This document shows positions 1 to 8,791 of a stretch of DNA of 64,000 nt, piece by piece. Each line of letters starts with the position of its first letter. The first letter of the stretch is position 1. Origin of the DNA: Flammeovirgaceae bacterium UBA6059 (GTDB lineage Bacteria; Bacteroidota; Bacteroidia; Cytophagales; Cyclobacteriaceae); the NCBI GenBank assembly GCA_002435755.1, contig DIYH01000035.1, positions 310,001 to 374,000 of the forward strand. The letters run 5' to 3'. Made by a program: the position numbers and the translations under genes. The notes under the pieces are model-generated. The model ran no database searches and was not told the origin of the DNA. It saw only the letters and a list, made by a program, of their open reading frames with translations.

Positions 1-1041
1 CTGGCTCTTCAAAACTCGGCACAAGAAACAGAAAACGTGTTTATAGTTAGTCTGGATGGACTCAGATGGCAAGAGCTCTACGGTGGAGCCGACTCTCTTT
101 TGATAGATGACCCGGAGTACGTCAAAAATCCACAAGAATTGGCCAGTATGTACTGGCATGATGACCTGCTTGAAAGAAGAGAAATACTTATGCCCTTTTT
201 CTGGTCTACTATAGTCAGTGAAGGTCAGCTGTATGGCAACCGCCAGTACAATAACAGGGTCGACTGCACAAACGAAAAGTGGTTTTCGTACCCTGGGTAT
301 AACGAAATCCTCACAGGATTTGCAGATGATGACCGTATTGCCAGCAATGATAAAATCAACAATCCTAATAAGACCATCCTCGAAATACTTAATGAACGGG
401 AGAAGTATGCCGGCAAGGTAGCTGCCTTCGGGTCCTGGGACGTATTTCCCTATATCGTCAATAGAGATCGCAGTGGTCTTCCGATTAACGCAGGTTTTGA
501 AACCAGCAAAGCAGACCCTACCGAAACCGAAGCTTTCCTCAATAAAATACAAGGAGAAATCAGAGGTCCCTGGTCATCAGTAAGGCTGGATGTATTTACC
601 CATCATTATGCTATGGAGTATCTAAAGAAATACGAGCCAAAAATTTTGTATGTGGCTTATGGTGAAACAGACGACTTTGCTCATGATGGCAAATACGACG
701 AATATCTAAAGTCCGCCACTCAAACTGACGCCTACATCAGAGAGTTGTGGGATTTTGTCCAGTCCAATCAGCATTACAGGGATAAAACCACTATGATCAT
801 TACAACCGATCATGGAAGAGGTATAAGACCTAAAGCCAACTGGCAACACCATGGTCTTAGAATTTCAGGGGCAGGCCAAATATGGATTGCAGTGATAGGA
901 CCCGACACTCCTGTATTGGGGGAAGTACAACGTACGGGGCAGCTTTACCAAAATCAAATCGCCAAAACGGTAATGGATGCTTTAGGTGAGGAATACATTG
1001 AACCCAAAGCAGGTGATGCCATTGAAGGTGCCTTTAAGTAA
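1..1041 (+). CDS. Alkaline phosphatase/phosphodiesterase-superfamily hydrolase, 5' truncated by window
   Basis: The frame is open to base 1 and the first codons read LALQNSAQETEN, which looks like the end of a signal peptide, so the gene starts upstream; the GTG at 37 is probably internal. Numbered from base 1, metal-site motifs of the alkaline phosphatase/type I phosphodiesterase fold are visible: SLDGLRW with Asp19 near the start, WFSYPGYNE with the probable nucleophile Ser96, ETDDFAHD in the middle, and TTDHGRG with Asp270 and His271. The family hydrolyses phosphomonoesters, diesters or phosphonate esters outside the cytoplasm. The next gene begins 23 bases downstream on the same strand, so it is probably the first visible member of the phosphonate operon. 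The substrate cannot be read from the sequence. Confidence 0.8.
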   Translation: MALQNSAQETENVFIVSLDGLRWQELYGGADSLLIDDPEYVKNPQELASMYWHDDLLERREILMPFFWSTIVSEGQLYGNRQYNNRVDCTNEKWFSYPGYNEILTGFADDDRIASNDKINNPNKTILEILNEREKYAGKVAAFGSWDVFPYIVNRDRSGLPINAGFETSKADPTETEAFLNKIQGEIRGPWSSVRLDVFTHHYAMEYLKKYEPKILYVAYGETDDFAHDGKYDEYLKSATQTDAYIRELWDFVQSNQHYRDKTTMIITTDHGRGIRPKANWQHHGLRISGAGQIWIAVIGPDTPVLGEVQRTGQLYQNQIAKTVMDALGEEYIEPKAGDAIEGAFK

Positions 1042-1064
1042 AATCTGAAACAGCTATTTTAAGC

Positions 1065-2156
1065 ATGAAACAACTGACTCTCCTTTTCGCTCTCATCCCC
1101 GGCATCTTCATATCATGTACTGACCAAACGTCTGATGGCCTAAGGCTCAATCACATTCAGCTGATAGGCAGTCACAATAGCTACAAGATCGGAATCGAAG
1201 AACCACTGATGCAATTGCTTATTGCCGAGGATTCGCAAGCCATTGGACTGAACTATCGCCACCTTTCTATCACGGAACAGCTGGACCTTGGTATCAGAGG
1301 ATTGGAACTAGATGTACTGTTCGACCCCCAAGGGGGTCAATTCACTCGCCCTATCGGACTTGATCTGTTAGATAGCCTGGGATTGGACAGCCAACCCTAT
1401 GATTTAAAAAATGAGCTCTCACAGCCTGGTTTCAAGGTCTTTCATATTCCTGATATCGACTTTAGAAGCCATTGTTTGACATTCAAAGGCTGCCTTTCGG
1501 ACATTAAGCTTTGGTCGCAGAAAAATAGAGATCACTTACCCATTATCATCACCATTAACCCTAAGAACAGTGGTGTCGAAAAACCAAGCTTTACAGAAGT
1601 CATTCCCTTTTCGGAATATGTGTTGGACAGCCTGGATAAGGAAATCGTCAGTGTCTTTGATGAATCAGACTTGATCACCCCGACGCTTGTCAAAGGAGAT
1701 GCTGCTACAATGAAAGATGCTATTGCAAATACAGGTTGGCCACTCGTCGAAAAGGTGAGAGGAAAAGTGATGTTTGTGCTAGATGCCAGCGAGCGGGTCA
1801 CGCAGGACTATCTAAATAGCTACCGCAATGGTAAGCCAATGTTTGTCAATGTACCCAAGGATGATCCTTGGGCTGGGTTCTTTATCATGAACGACCCTAT
1901 AAGACAAGAAGCCAAGATCAAAGAACTTGTAAGTCAGGGCTTCATGGTGAGAACACGCTCTGACGCCAACACTACAGAAGCCAGAACCAATGACAAAAGC
2001 AGGTCACTGGCGGCATTCCGGTCAGGTGCCCAGCTCATTAGTACAGACTATTACCTGAAAGAGCTAAGCCCCAATCAAGACTTTAGCGTCTGGTTTGGAG
2101 ATGGTATTTACCAACGTTGCAATCCCGTTACATCGAACAAAAACTGCAGTTTATGA
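1065..2156 (+). CDS. Secreted phospholipase C-like phosphodiesterase lipoprotein (PI-PLC-C1-like)
   Basis: The 363-residue protein starts with a lipoprotein signal (IFISC, Cys18), so it should be anchored outside the inner membrane. IGSHNSYK carries the first catalytic His (His37), followed by LELDVL for metal or acid contacts and VFHIPDIDF with a second His near 127. This is the TIM-barrel layout of the calcium-dependent phosphoinositide phospholipase C-like family. Bacterial members cleave the glycerol or ceramide side of a phosphodiester, and the head group here is unknown. The stop overlaps the next start as ATGA at 2153-2156, indicating translational coupling. Beside phosphonate catabolic genes, a phosphonolipid substrate is an attractive inference, because cleavage would release aminoethylphosphonate directly. 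Confidence 0.82.
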   Translation: MKQLTLLFALIPGIFISCTDQTSDGLRLNHIQLIGSHNSYKIGIEEPLMQLLIAEDSQAIGLNYRHLSITEQLDLGIRGLELDVLFDPQGGQFTRPIGLDLLDSLGLDSQPYDLKNELSQPGFKVFHIPDIDFRSHCLTFKGCLSDIKLWSQKNRDHLPIIITINPKNSGVEKPSFTEVIPFSEYVLDSLDKEIVSVFDESDLITPTLVKGDAATMKDAIANTGWPLVEKVRGKVMFVLDASERVTQDYLNSYRNGKPMFVNVPKDDPWAGFFIMNDPIRQEAKIKELVSQGFMVRTRSDANTTEARTNDKSRSLAAFRSGAQLISTDYYLKELSPNQDFSVWFGDGIYQRCNPVTSNKNCSL

Positions 2157-3508
2157 GATCAAGAAGAAGATTTGTTAAACAGTCGTTAGCCGTATCAGCT
2201 GGCTTTTTTGGACTCTCGTCATACCTCTCTGGCTATAGTTCACCGACCAATCAGAGCTTGTCAAGGCAGACAAAATGGCTGGAACTGCCAGATGGTTTTG
2301 ATGCCAGGATCATCTCCCAATGGGGTGAGCAGATGTCAGATGATCTACTTGTTCCCGGTAGGGCAGACGGCATGGCTACCTTCATAACAGGAGACAAAAC
2401 AACCATCATAAGAAATCATGAAAACAGCCCGGGAGACCTTCAATTTGGGCCTTTTGGAGAAGACTTAAGCCTACTTACCAAAGTAAGGCCCGAGCAATTT
2501 TTCGACTATGGATTTGGCAAAACACCCGGAATGGGCGGTACTACTACCATGATCTATGACGAAAGTACCGGTATTGTGACCGAGCAATATTTAAGTTCGG
2601 CTGGCACTTACCGTAACTGCGCAGGGGGCGCTACTCCATGGGGATCATGGATAACCTGCGAAGAAGATACTACACCTGCTGGTGACGGCAGCCAAACAGC
2701 CCATGGTTACAACTTTGAAGTGCCAGCCTCGCATAGAGGTTTGATTGACCCGGTTCCTATAAGACAAATGGGGCGGTTCAATCATGAGGCGGTAGCTGTC
2801 TCTCCCCTATCGGGAATCGTCTACCAAACGGAAGATCGTAATGATGGGCTCATTTATCGCTATCTCCCGAATGTCATGGGTGAGTTATATAAGGGTGGCA
2901 AGTTACAAGCCTTGATGATCAAAGGACAACCCGCTTTCGATACCCGAAATGTCGACCAACAGCTATTAGAGGTAGGTGAGGCCATGGCCGTATCGTGGAT
3001 CACCTTAAAAGATGTCGAACCAACAGAAGATGATCTCAGATATCAGGGAGCAGAAATAGGAGCTGCCATTTTCGCTCGTGGTGAAGGTGCATGGTATGGC
3101 AATGATGAGGTCTATTTTGCATGTACAAACGGAGGAAAAAACCAAACTGGTCAGGTATTCAAATACATACCTGGTCCTTTTGAGGGTACAAATCGAGAGC
3201 AAGAGCAACCAGGTCAACTAATGCTCTTTGCTGAGCCAAATGACAAAGACATACTGAAGTATTGCGATAATCTGACAGTATCACCTTGGGGAGATGTGAT
3301 CCTCGTCGAAGATTCGCCGGACGCCTATATCCGAGGTATCACGCCAAAAGGTAATATTTATAATATAGGTCGCAACATCGGCTCCACTTCAGAGTTGGCC
3401 GGCATTTGTTTTTCCCCATCTGGCAAAACGCTCTTTGTCAATATCCAGGAGGAGGGATTGACATTTGCTATCACTGGTCCATGGGAAAAACTACGAGAAG
3501 ACGCATGA
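2153..3508 (+). CDS. Tat-exported PhoX-like (DUF839) protein
   Basis: I start at the ATG at 2153 because it forms a 4-base ATGA overlap with the previous stop and begins right at the Tat motif SRRRFVKQS; an earlier in-frame ATG at 2117 would bury that signal. The 451-residue protein has NHENSPGD near residue 95, a TTTMIYD segment, and TEDRNDGLIYRYLP. These segments are typical of the PhoX/DUF839 beta-propeller family, whose studied members are calcium- and iron-dependent alkaline phosphatases. The Tat signal implies folding and cofactor loading before export. Activity here could be on phosphomonoesters or phosphonate esters. It is the third of four consecutive exported hydrolases in the operon. 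Confidence 0.83.
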   Translation: MRSRRRFVKQSLAVSAGFFGLSSYLSGYSSPTNQSLSRQTKWLELPDGFDARIISQWGEQMSDDLLVPGRADGMATFITGDKTTIIRNHENSPGDLQFGPFGEDLSLLTKVRPEQFFDYGFGKTPGMGGTTTMIYDESTGIVTEQYLSSAGTYRNCAGGATPWGSWITCEEDTTPAGDGSQTAHGYNFEVPASHRGLIDPVPIRQMGRFNHEAVAVSPLSGIVYQTEDRNDGLIYRYLPNVMGELYKGGKLQALMIKGQPAFDTRNVDQQLLEVGEAMAVSWITLKDVEPTEDDLRYQGAEIGAAIFARGEGAWYGNDEVYFACTNGGKNQTGQVFKYIPGPFEGTNREQEQPGQLMLFAEPNDKDILKYCDNLTVSPWGDVILVEDSPDAYIRGITPKGNIYNIGRNIGSTSELAGICFSPSGKTLFVNIQEEGLTFAITGPWEKLREDA

Positions 3509-5385
3509 CAAGGCTTGTTTTCATTCTATTCTTCATGCTAAGTCACCTCATTCAGGCACAGCAGGTAGAGTTACCCCTAGAGTGGTGGTTCTGGCCCGAC
3601 TATACCCTCGAGCGCAATGCTAAAAATCAGATCGGCCCTCGTCTATCTGCTCCGGTCGCCCCTACCACTGCTATGAAAGCTAAGACTTACCCATTGGTCT
3701 TCTTTGGACAGGATCCCACAGAGCGACTTGAGAGCTATCTTGACACAGAAATTGTTCCTACAGGGTCCTTCACCATTGAGATGTGGCTACTCTATCATGT
3801 CAATCAAGATGTGGGAGTGCTGACCACCTATCGTCCAAAATATGACACGCACGATCCTCACTGGCTTATTGGGATGTACGGGCGTGAGGTGGTGTTTTCT
3901 TTAAAGGAGACCGGCAAAGATTTTTCTAGTGTGCTGAGCCATAAGGTTGACGAGCGCGGATGGAAAAATTATTGGCTACACATTGTGGCAACCTATGATG
4001 GCGCACAAGCTAAGATTTTTGTCAACAGTGAGGAGAAGGCATCCACCAAATCAGCACAACTCTCCTCTTTCGAAGCTAGCGCAATGCAGCTTGAGACCTC
4101 AGCATATCTTAACAATGAGCCTTACATGCAGCTTGGTGATCTGCTCAAGTGCCTTCGCATTCATGACAGGACTCTTACCAAGGATGAGATCGGTAAGAGC
4201 TACCGCAACTTCCAGTATTTGGTAGAACAGGGGGCTCTTTATCCTGAACTCTTTCACTATACAGCAGGCCCTTATCTACAAATGGCAACTCCCACCTCCA
4301 TGGGTATAGTTTGGGAGACTAGTGAAGCTTCAAACACAGTACTTGAATACGGCACATCTGTTCCCTTATCAGAAAAGGTGACACTTGAGACAATGCGCCT
4401 CAATCTGGAAACGAACAAGTTTGAAGGTAGCTTCATTAACCGCCATGTATTAGACAAACTAGTACCAGGACAATCTTACTTCTATAACATTAAATCTACC
4501 TCTGCCAATGGAGAAGTCATAGAGAGCGGCATCTCTACTTTTAAAATCCCAGACGAAAACCCTGCTTCCTTTACCTTCTCTGTGATCGGGGATACTGAGG
4601 CCAGGCCTCACGTCAACAACAGGGTCTCCAAACTACTTTGGGATGAACGACCTGATCTACTACTGAACCTTGGGGACCTGACTGATGGAGGTAAGGAAGG
4701 CCATAAGTACCAGTGGAACTACGAGTACTTCCATGGTATCAACCAGTTGACCTCCAGGGTGCCTGTATACCCTGTAGCAGGCAATGGCGAAGGCGACCTC
4801 TACTGGTTCAACAAGTACCATATAATGCCAAACGCAGATAAAGCCTACTACAAGTTTAGCTATGGGAATGCCGAATTCTTCATGCTGGATAGCAATCGCA
4901 AAGATCAATTTGCGAAAGGTGGAGAGCAACATGAATGGTTGAAAGAGCAACTAAGTCAGTCTACTGCCAAATGGAAATTTGTAGCCCACCACCACGCACC
5001 ATATTCCTCAGATGAGAATGACTATGGTGATAGCTGGAAAGAGGCGAGCAACATGGGAGATCCCCAAATCAAACCGATCGTGCCGTTATATGAGCGACAT
5101 GGCGTAGATGCAGTCTTTTTTGGGCACCTCCATACCTATCAACGTACGCATAAGATCAAGAATGAGAAAATCTCAAAGTCTAATGGTGTCATGTATATCC
5201 AGGCTGGTGGTGCCGGTGGAAATCTTGAAGATTTTGCTCCTACACGGTCTTGGTTTAGTGCTAAGACTTTCAGAGGACACCATTATTTGACTGTTGAGGT
5301 ATCAGGAGACCAAATGGAGCTCAGGATGTATGATAGTGAAGGAAGAATGAAAGACATTTTTATGACAAGTAAGACAGATGATTGA
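3505..5385 (+). CDS. Secreted LamG-domain plus purple-acid-phosphatase-like metallophosphoesterase
   Basis: The start at 3505 overlaps the previous stop as ATGA and gives a clean signal peptide (MTRLVFILFFMLSHLIQAQQ); earlier in-frame ATGs do not. The 626-residue protein has a concanavalin-like/LamG domain at about 75-235 (SFTIEMWLLYH), a fibronectin/PAP N-terminal-like domain at about 255-355, and a calcineurin-like phosphoesterase at about 360-600. Its metal motifs are VIGDTE, LNLGDLTDGG, AGNGEGD, HHHAPY and FFGHLHTYQR. The first and third differ from the usual GDxH and GNHE, with the His absent in both. The lectin-like domain suggests binding to glycan or a lipid surface. It overlaps the next gene by 8 bases, so it belongs to the same operon. 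Confidence 0.82.
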   Translation: MTRLVFILFFMLSHLIQAQQVELPLEWWFWPDYTLERNAKNQIGPRLSAPVAPTTAMKAKTYPLVFFGQDPTERLESYLDTEIVPTGSFTIEMWLLYHVNQDVGVLTTYRPKYDTHDPHWLIGMYGREVVFSLKETGKDFSSVLSHKVDERGWKNYWLHIVATYDGAQAKIFVNSEEKASTKSAQLSSFEASAMQLETSAYLNNEPYMQLGDLLKCLRIHDRTLTKDEIGKSYRNFQYLVEQGALYPELFHYTAGPYLQMATPTSMGIVWETSEASNTVLEYGTSVPLSEKVTLETMRLNLETNKFEGSFINRHVLDKLVPGQSYFYNIKSTSANGEVIESGISTFKIPDENPASFTFSVIGDTEARPHVNNRVSKLLWDERPDLLLNLGDLTDGGKEGHKYQWNYEYFHGINQLTSRVPVYPVAGNGEGDLYWFNKYHIMPNADKAYYKFSYGNAEFFMLDSNRKDQFAKGGEQHEWLKEQLSQSTAKWKFVAHHHAPYSSDENDYGDSWKEASNMGDPQIKPIVPLYERHGVDAVFFGHLHTYQRTHKIKNEKISKSNGVMYIQAGGAGGNLEDFAPTRSWFSAKTFRGHHYLTVEVSGDQMELRMYDSEGRMKDIFMTSKTDD

Positions 5386-6766
5386 TAGCCCTTCTACAAA
5401 GCGAGAGCGAGATTTCGTGCAACAGGGGGACACCCACAAGTCAGGTTCTCAGGCTCATAAGTCTCAATCTCTAGGCGATGAAGCCAAAACCTGGTTAAAG
5501 CGTGATGCCAATGTCTTTCTGCATCAGGCACTATCAACACCAGTTATGAATGTGTTGCACAGCGCAGATGGAGCCTATATCACGGATTTTGATGGTAATC
5601 GATACCTCGACCTTCATGGTAATGGAGTACACAACATCGGCTATAATAATAAGGAGGTGGCCTCTGCTATCATCCGTCAACTTTCTGATGAGCTCACCTT
5701 CGTACCTCGTCGCTATACCTCACGGGTAACCGTGAAGTTTGCTGAAAAGATCGTGGGAATGGCCCCCGAAGGCCTTGACAGGATACTACTTTGCCCGGGT
5801 GGATCGGAGGCTATAGAGATGGCTATCATGCTAGCCAAGCACACCACGGGAAAATGGAAAACCATTTCATTTTGGAATCAGTATCATGGAAACACCTTTC
5901 AAGCTGCCACACTTAGTGGCAATGAACATTTCACCACTGGACTTGGCCCGATGGTACCTGGCGCATTCTACGTGCAATACCCCAACTACTATCGCAACCC
6001 ATGGAATATCAACCCTGAAGAAACAGAAAAAATAGATGAGTGCTATTTGAGTGAGATACGCACAATCTTTAAGCACAATCCTGACATAGCTGCTGTAGTC
6101 GGCACTACCATAGCTTCAACACCATGCATACCATCATCATACTTCTGGTCAGAAGTGAGGAGCATTTGTGATGAGCACGACTCTTTTTTGATATTTGACG
6201 AGATAGTTTGTGGTCTCGGCAGAACAGGTAAGCTTTTTGCCTGCGAGCACTATGTAACACCTGATGTCCTGGTCATTGGTAAGGCCCTCGGTGGTGGGAT
6301 ACTTCCTCTGGCAGGTATACTTACCCGTGATGAGTACAATACGGTATCTGACTTCTCTATAGGACACTTCACACATGAGAAGAGTCCAGTTAGTACCGCA
6401 GCAAGTATGGCTATGCTCGAGTACATGGAAGCTCATCGGCTAGTAGAAAATGCAAAAGCTATTGGAGACTATTTATTGGATGGATTTAGGCAGCTACAGC
6501 AGTTTTATCCATGCATTGGTACAGTACAGGGCAAAGGCCTCTTGATTTGCCTTGACCTTATCAAAGACTCTACAAGCAAGGAGCGTCACCCTAAACTAGC
6601 CAATGCGATACTTACATATGGGCTCGAGCATGGGCTCTCTTTCAAAATAATTGATACAAATGTCATCACTCTACGTCCATCGCTGATCATAACCAAAGAA
6701 GAAGCTGATTTCATTCTAGACACATTTACTGCTGCCTTTCAGCAGAACAACGACCAAATAAAATAG
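5378..6766 (+). CDS. pbfA: PLP-dependent class-III aminotransferase fold, probable PbfA (hydroxy-AEP ammonia-lyase)
   Basis: This is a 462-residue fold-type I PLP enzyme of the class-III aminotransferase family. The PLP-contacting Asp274 lies in FDEIVCGLGRTG, and the Schiff-base Lys302 in VIGKALGGG, 28 residues later as usual. The first 35 residues are a polar extension with no family match that I can see. Class-III enzymes beside PhnX-type hydrolases include PbfA, which converts (R)-1-hydroxy-2-aminoethylphosphonate to phosphonoacetaldehyde and ammonia. The neighbours (PhnX-like, FAD aminophosphonate oxidase) support that role, and no PhnW-type transaminase is present. A generic omega-transaminase is the alternative. 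It overlaps the upstream gene by 8 bases and lies 11 bases before the hydrolase. Confidence 0.75.
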   Translation: MIDSPSTKRERDFVQQGDTHKSGSQAHKSQSLGDEAKTWLKRDANVFLHQALSTPVMNVLHSADGAYITDFDGNRYLDLHGNGVHNIGYNNKEVASAIIRQLSDELTFVPRRYTSRVTVKFAEKIVGMAPEGLDRILLCPGGSEAIEMAIMLAKHTTGKWKTISFWNQYHGNTFQAATLSGNEHFTTGLGPMVPGAFYVQYPNYYRNPWNINPEETEKIDECYLSEIRTIFKHNPDIAAVVGTTIASTPCIPSSYFWSEVRSICDEHDSFLIFDEIVCGLGRTGKLFACEHYVTPDVLVIGKALGGGILPLAGILTRDEYNTVSDFSIGHFTHEKSPVSTAASMAMLEYMEAHRLVENAKAIGDYLLDGFRQLQQFYPCIGTVQGKGLLICLDLIKDSTSKERHPKLANAILTYGLEHGLSFKIIDTNVITLRPSLIITKEEADFILDTFTAAFQQNNDQIK

Positions 6767-6777
6767 GAACCTATAAA

Positions 6778-7476
6778 ATGAACATAGACAACATTAAGCT
6801 GGCAGTATTTGATATGGCCGGTACCACTATTGATGAGGGCCATAGTGTTTACCAATCTGTCTCTGAAGCACTCGGTAAAATCGGCATTGACATTCCAGTC
6901 CAATCAGTTTTTGAACAGATAGGTGGGATGAATAAAGTGGATGGCATACGTCAACTGGTACTACAGGACAAGCCAGATTCAAGTGATGCCGTTATTGAGT
7001 CTACTACTCAGAGCTTCATCGAAATTCTGCAGCAGAAATATGCTACGGCTGGGACAGTCAAGGAAATGGACGGTGCAAGCGAGCTATTCGCGCAACTCAA
7101 AGAGCAGGGCATAGTGGTCGCATTGGACACTGGATATACCCGAACGATCGCAGACATGCTCATACGCACAGTAGGCTGGGATGAAAAAGGGCTGATCGAT
7201 ATGACAGTAGCTAGTGAGGAAGTAGATGAAGGAAGGCCCTCGCCATTGATGATCCAGAAGATCATGCGACACTTTGGCATTACAGACCCTTCAAAAGTGA
7301 TGAAGGTAGGAGATACAAAAGCCGATATCCTCGAAGGCATCAACGCAGGCTGTAAGTATGTCGTAGGCATGTCGTCTGTCAACTATACAGCGGACACCCT
7401 GCGCAGTTTTGGAGCGACACATGTCATACAAAACCTTACGGATATCCTCGATCAGGTTGACTTATCGGCATCTTGA
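6778..7476 (+). CDS. PhnX-like phosphonatase (HAD superfamily; phosphonoacetaldehyde hydrolase-like)
   Basis: The 232-residue HAD hydrolase has all the hallmarks of the phosphonatase branch. Motif I is FDMAGTT with nucleophile Asp12, in the DxAGT form special to PhnX. A cap-domain lysine sits at Lys53 (GGMNKVDG), the same number as the Schiff-base lysine of Bacillus cereus PhnX. DTGYTR supplies motif II, Arg153 (DEGRPSP) replaces the usual HAD lysine, and VGDTKADILEG gives motif IV with Asp179 and Asp183. The expected reaction is C-P bond hydrolysis of phosphonoacetaldehyde to acetaldehyde and phosphate. It fits the phosphonatase-like clade that is typically not linked to PhnW but to FAD oxidoreductases, exactly as here. 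A hydroxylated 2-oxoethylphosphonate is an alternative substrate. Confidence 0.87.
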   Translation: MNIDNIKLAVFDMAGTTIDEGHSVYQSVSEALGKIGIDIPVQSVFEQIGGMNKVDGIRQLVLQDKPDSSDAVIESTTQSFIEILQQKYATAGTVKEMDGASELFAQLKEQGIVVALDTGYTRTIADMLIRTVGWDEKGLIDMTVASEEVDEGRPSPLMIQKIMRHFGITDPSKVMKVGDTKADILEGINAGCKYVVGMSSVNYTADTLRSFGATHVIQNLTDILDQVDLSAS

Positions 7477-7485
7477 CTTTGACTG

Positions 7486-8787
7486 ATGACCAGGTCTACA
7501 TCCAAACCTGACTATCTTTTTATCATTGGTATGGGCTTAGCGGCATTTGCCACCTACTCTTGTATGTATGCCTATCGGAAGTCATTTTCAGTCGGGGTTT
7601 TTGACGGCATATACTACCTGGGGCTTGACTTCAAAAGTCTCTTGATCATTGCTCAAGCCTTAGGTTATATGACATCTAAGTTTGTAGGCATCAAGTTCAT
7701 TTCTGAGATGAAAAAGGATAATCGTCCTATGATGATCCTGGGCCTGATTGGCATTTCCGAATTGGGACTAATACTCTTTGCAGTTATCCCACAGCCATAC
7801 AATTTTTGGTGTCTTTTCCTCAATGGACTTCCCTTGGGTATGATTTGGGGGATCGTTTTCAGTTATCTGGAAGGAAGGTCTACCACAGAAATCTTAGGAG
7901 CTATTCTCGCTACTAGCTTCATACTCGCTTCTAATATCAGTAAGTCGGTAGCCCAATGGCTTATCATTGACTTGGGTGTTTCTGAATTTCAGATGCCTTA
8001 TATCGTAGGCCTGCTCTTTACCATTCCGCTCCTTGCTGCGGTATTCATACTTAACAGAATGCCAGATCCTACAGATACTGATATAGCACATCGCATGGCA
8101 CGAAAGCCAATGAATGGTGAGGACCGAAAACGCAACTTACAACGCATAGGAATACTAATGACCATGATCGTATTCAGTTATATCCTCCTTACCATATACC
8201 GGGATCTAAGAAGTAACTACGCGTCAGACGTATGGCTGGCATTAGGCTTTGAGAAGACACCTTCTATCTATGTGACCACATCACTGCCCAGTACCTTGAT
8301 AGTGCTAGTAGTGATGAGCCTGCTATTCCTTATCAGGAATAATGTCAAAGCGCTGTATTCGATTCAACTAATCATTTTCTCAGGTTATCTGGTCATTGGT
8401 ATTAGTACGCTAGCTTTTGAACTAGGCTTTCTACCAGGTGCTGCTTGGGTGATCTCGGTTATGACAGGGGTCTATTTAGCCTACATTCCATTCAATTGCT
8501 TCATCTTCGAGCGCATCATTCCTGTATTCAAACTTTCGGGTGCCAATATTGGCTTCCTTATGTACATCGCTGATGCATTTGGCTACCTGGGTAGCGTCGG
8601 TACCCTTCTATACAAAAACCTCGTCACCCCTGAAGTCAATTGGTTTGAGTTTATCAAAGGGTCGTCATATCTGGTATCATCTATCGGATTAGTGACCACA
8701 CTAATAATCATGATATATCAGCGAGAGAAGATCCGAAAGCTCGACAAGCACACTGAAAAAATCGAAACTCAAATGAACCTGGCTTAG
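7486..8787 (+). CDS. DUF5690-type major facilitator transporter, candidate phosphonate importer
   Basis: This 433-residue polytopic inner-membrane protein has about twelve hydrophobic segments. It begins with YLFIIGMGLAAFATYSCMYA followed by YRKSF. That N-terminal YxYRK pattern resembles the organophosphate:phosphate antiporter branch of the MFS, where the arginine binds phosphate. The sequence resembles the Bacteroidota DUF5690 family, which has no assigned substrate that I can name. It sits 9 bases after the PhnX-like gene and 4 bases before the FAD oxidase, and no PhnCDE-type ABC importer is visible. I therefore infer uptake of aminoethylphosphonate or a related organophosphonate. An exporter or a nucleoside or sugar-phosphate carrier is possible. 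Confidence 0.75.
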   Translation: MTRSTSKPDYLFIIGMGLAAFATYSCMYAYRKSFSVGVFDGIYYLGLDFKSLLIIAQALGYMTSKFVGIKFISEMKKDNRPMMILGLIGISELGLILFAVIPQPYNFWCLFLNGLPLGMIWGIVFSYLEGRSTTEILGAILATSFILASNISKSVAQWLIIDLGVSEFQMPYIVGLLFTIPLLAAVFILNRMPDPTDTDIAHRMARKPMNGEDRKRNLQRIGILMTMIVFSYILLTIYRDLRSNYASDVWLALGFEKTPSIYVTTSLPSTLIVLVVMSLLFLIRNNVKALYSIQLIIFSGYLVIGISTLAFELGFLPGAAWVISVMTGVYLAYIPFNCFIFERIIPVFKLSGANIGFLMYIADAFGYLGSVGTLLYKNLVTPEVNWFEFIKGSSYLVSSIGLVTTLIIMIYQREKIRKLDKHTEKIETQMNLA

Positions 8788-8791
8788 ACCT

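Noticed and set aside
7008..7382. 124-residue minus-strand ORF
   Set aside because: It is antisense to the PhnX-like gene, whose catalytic residues are intact.
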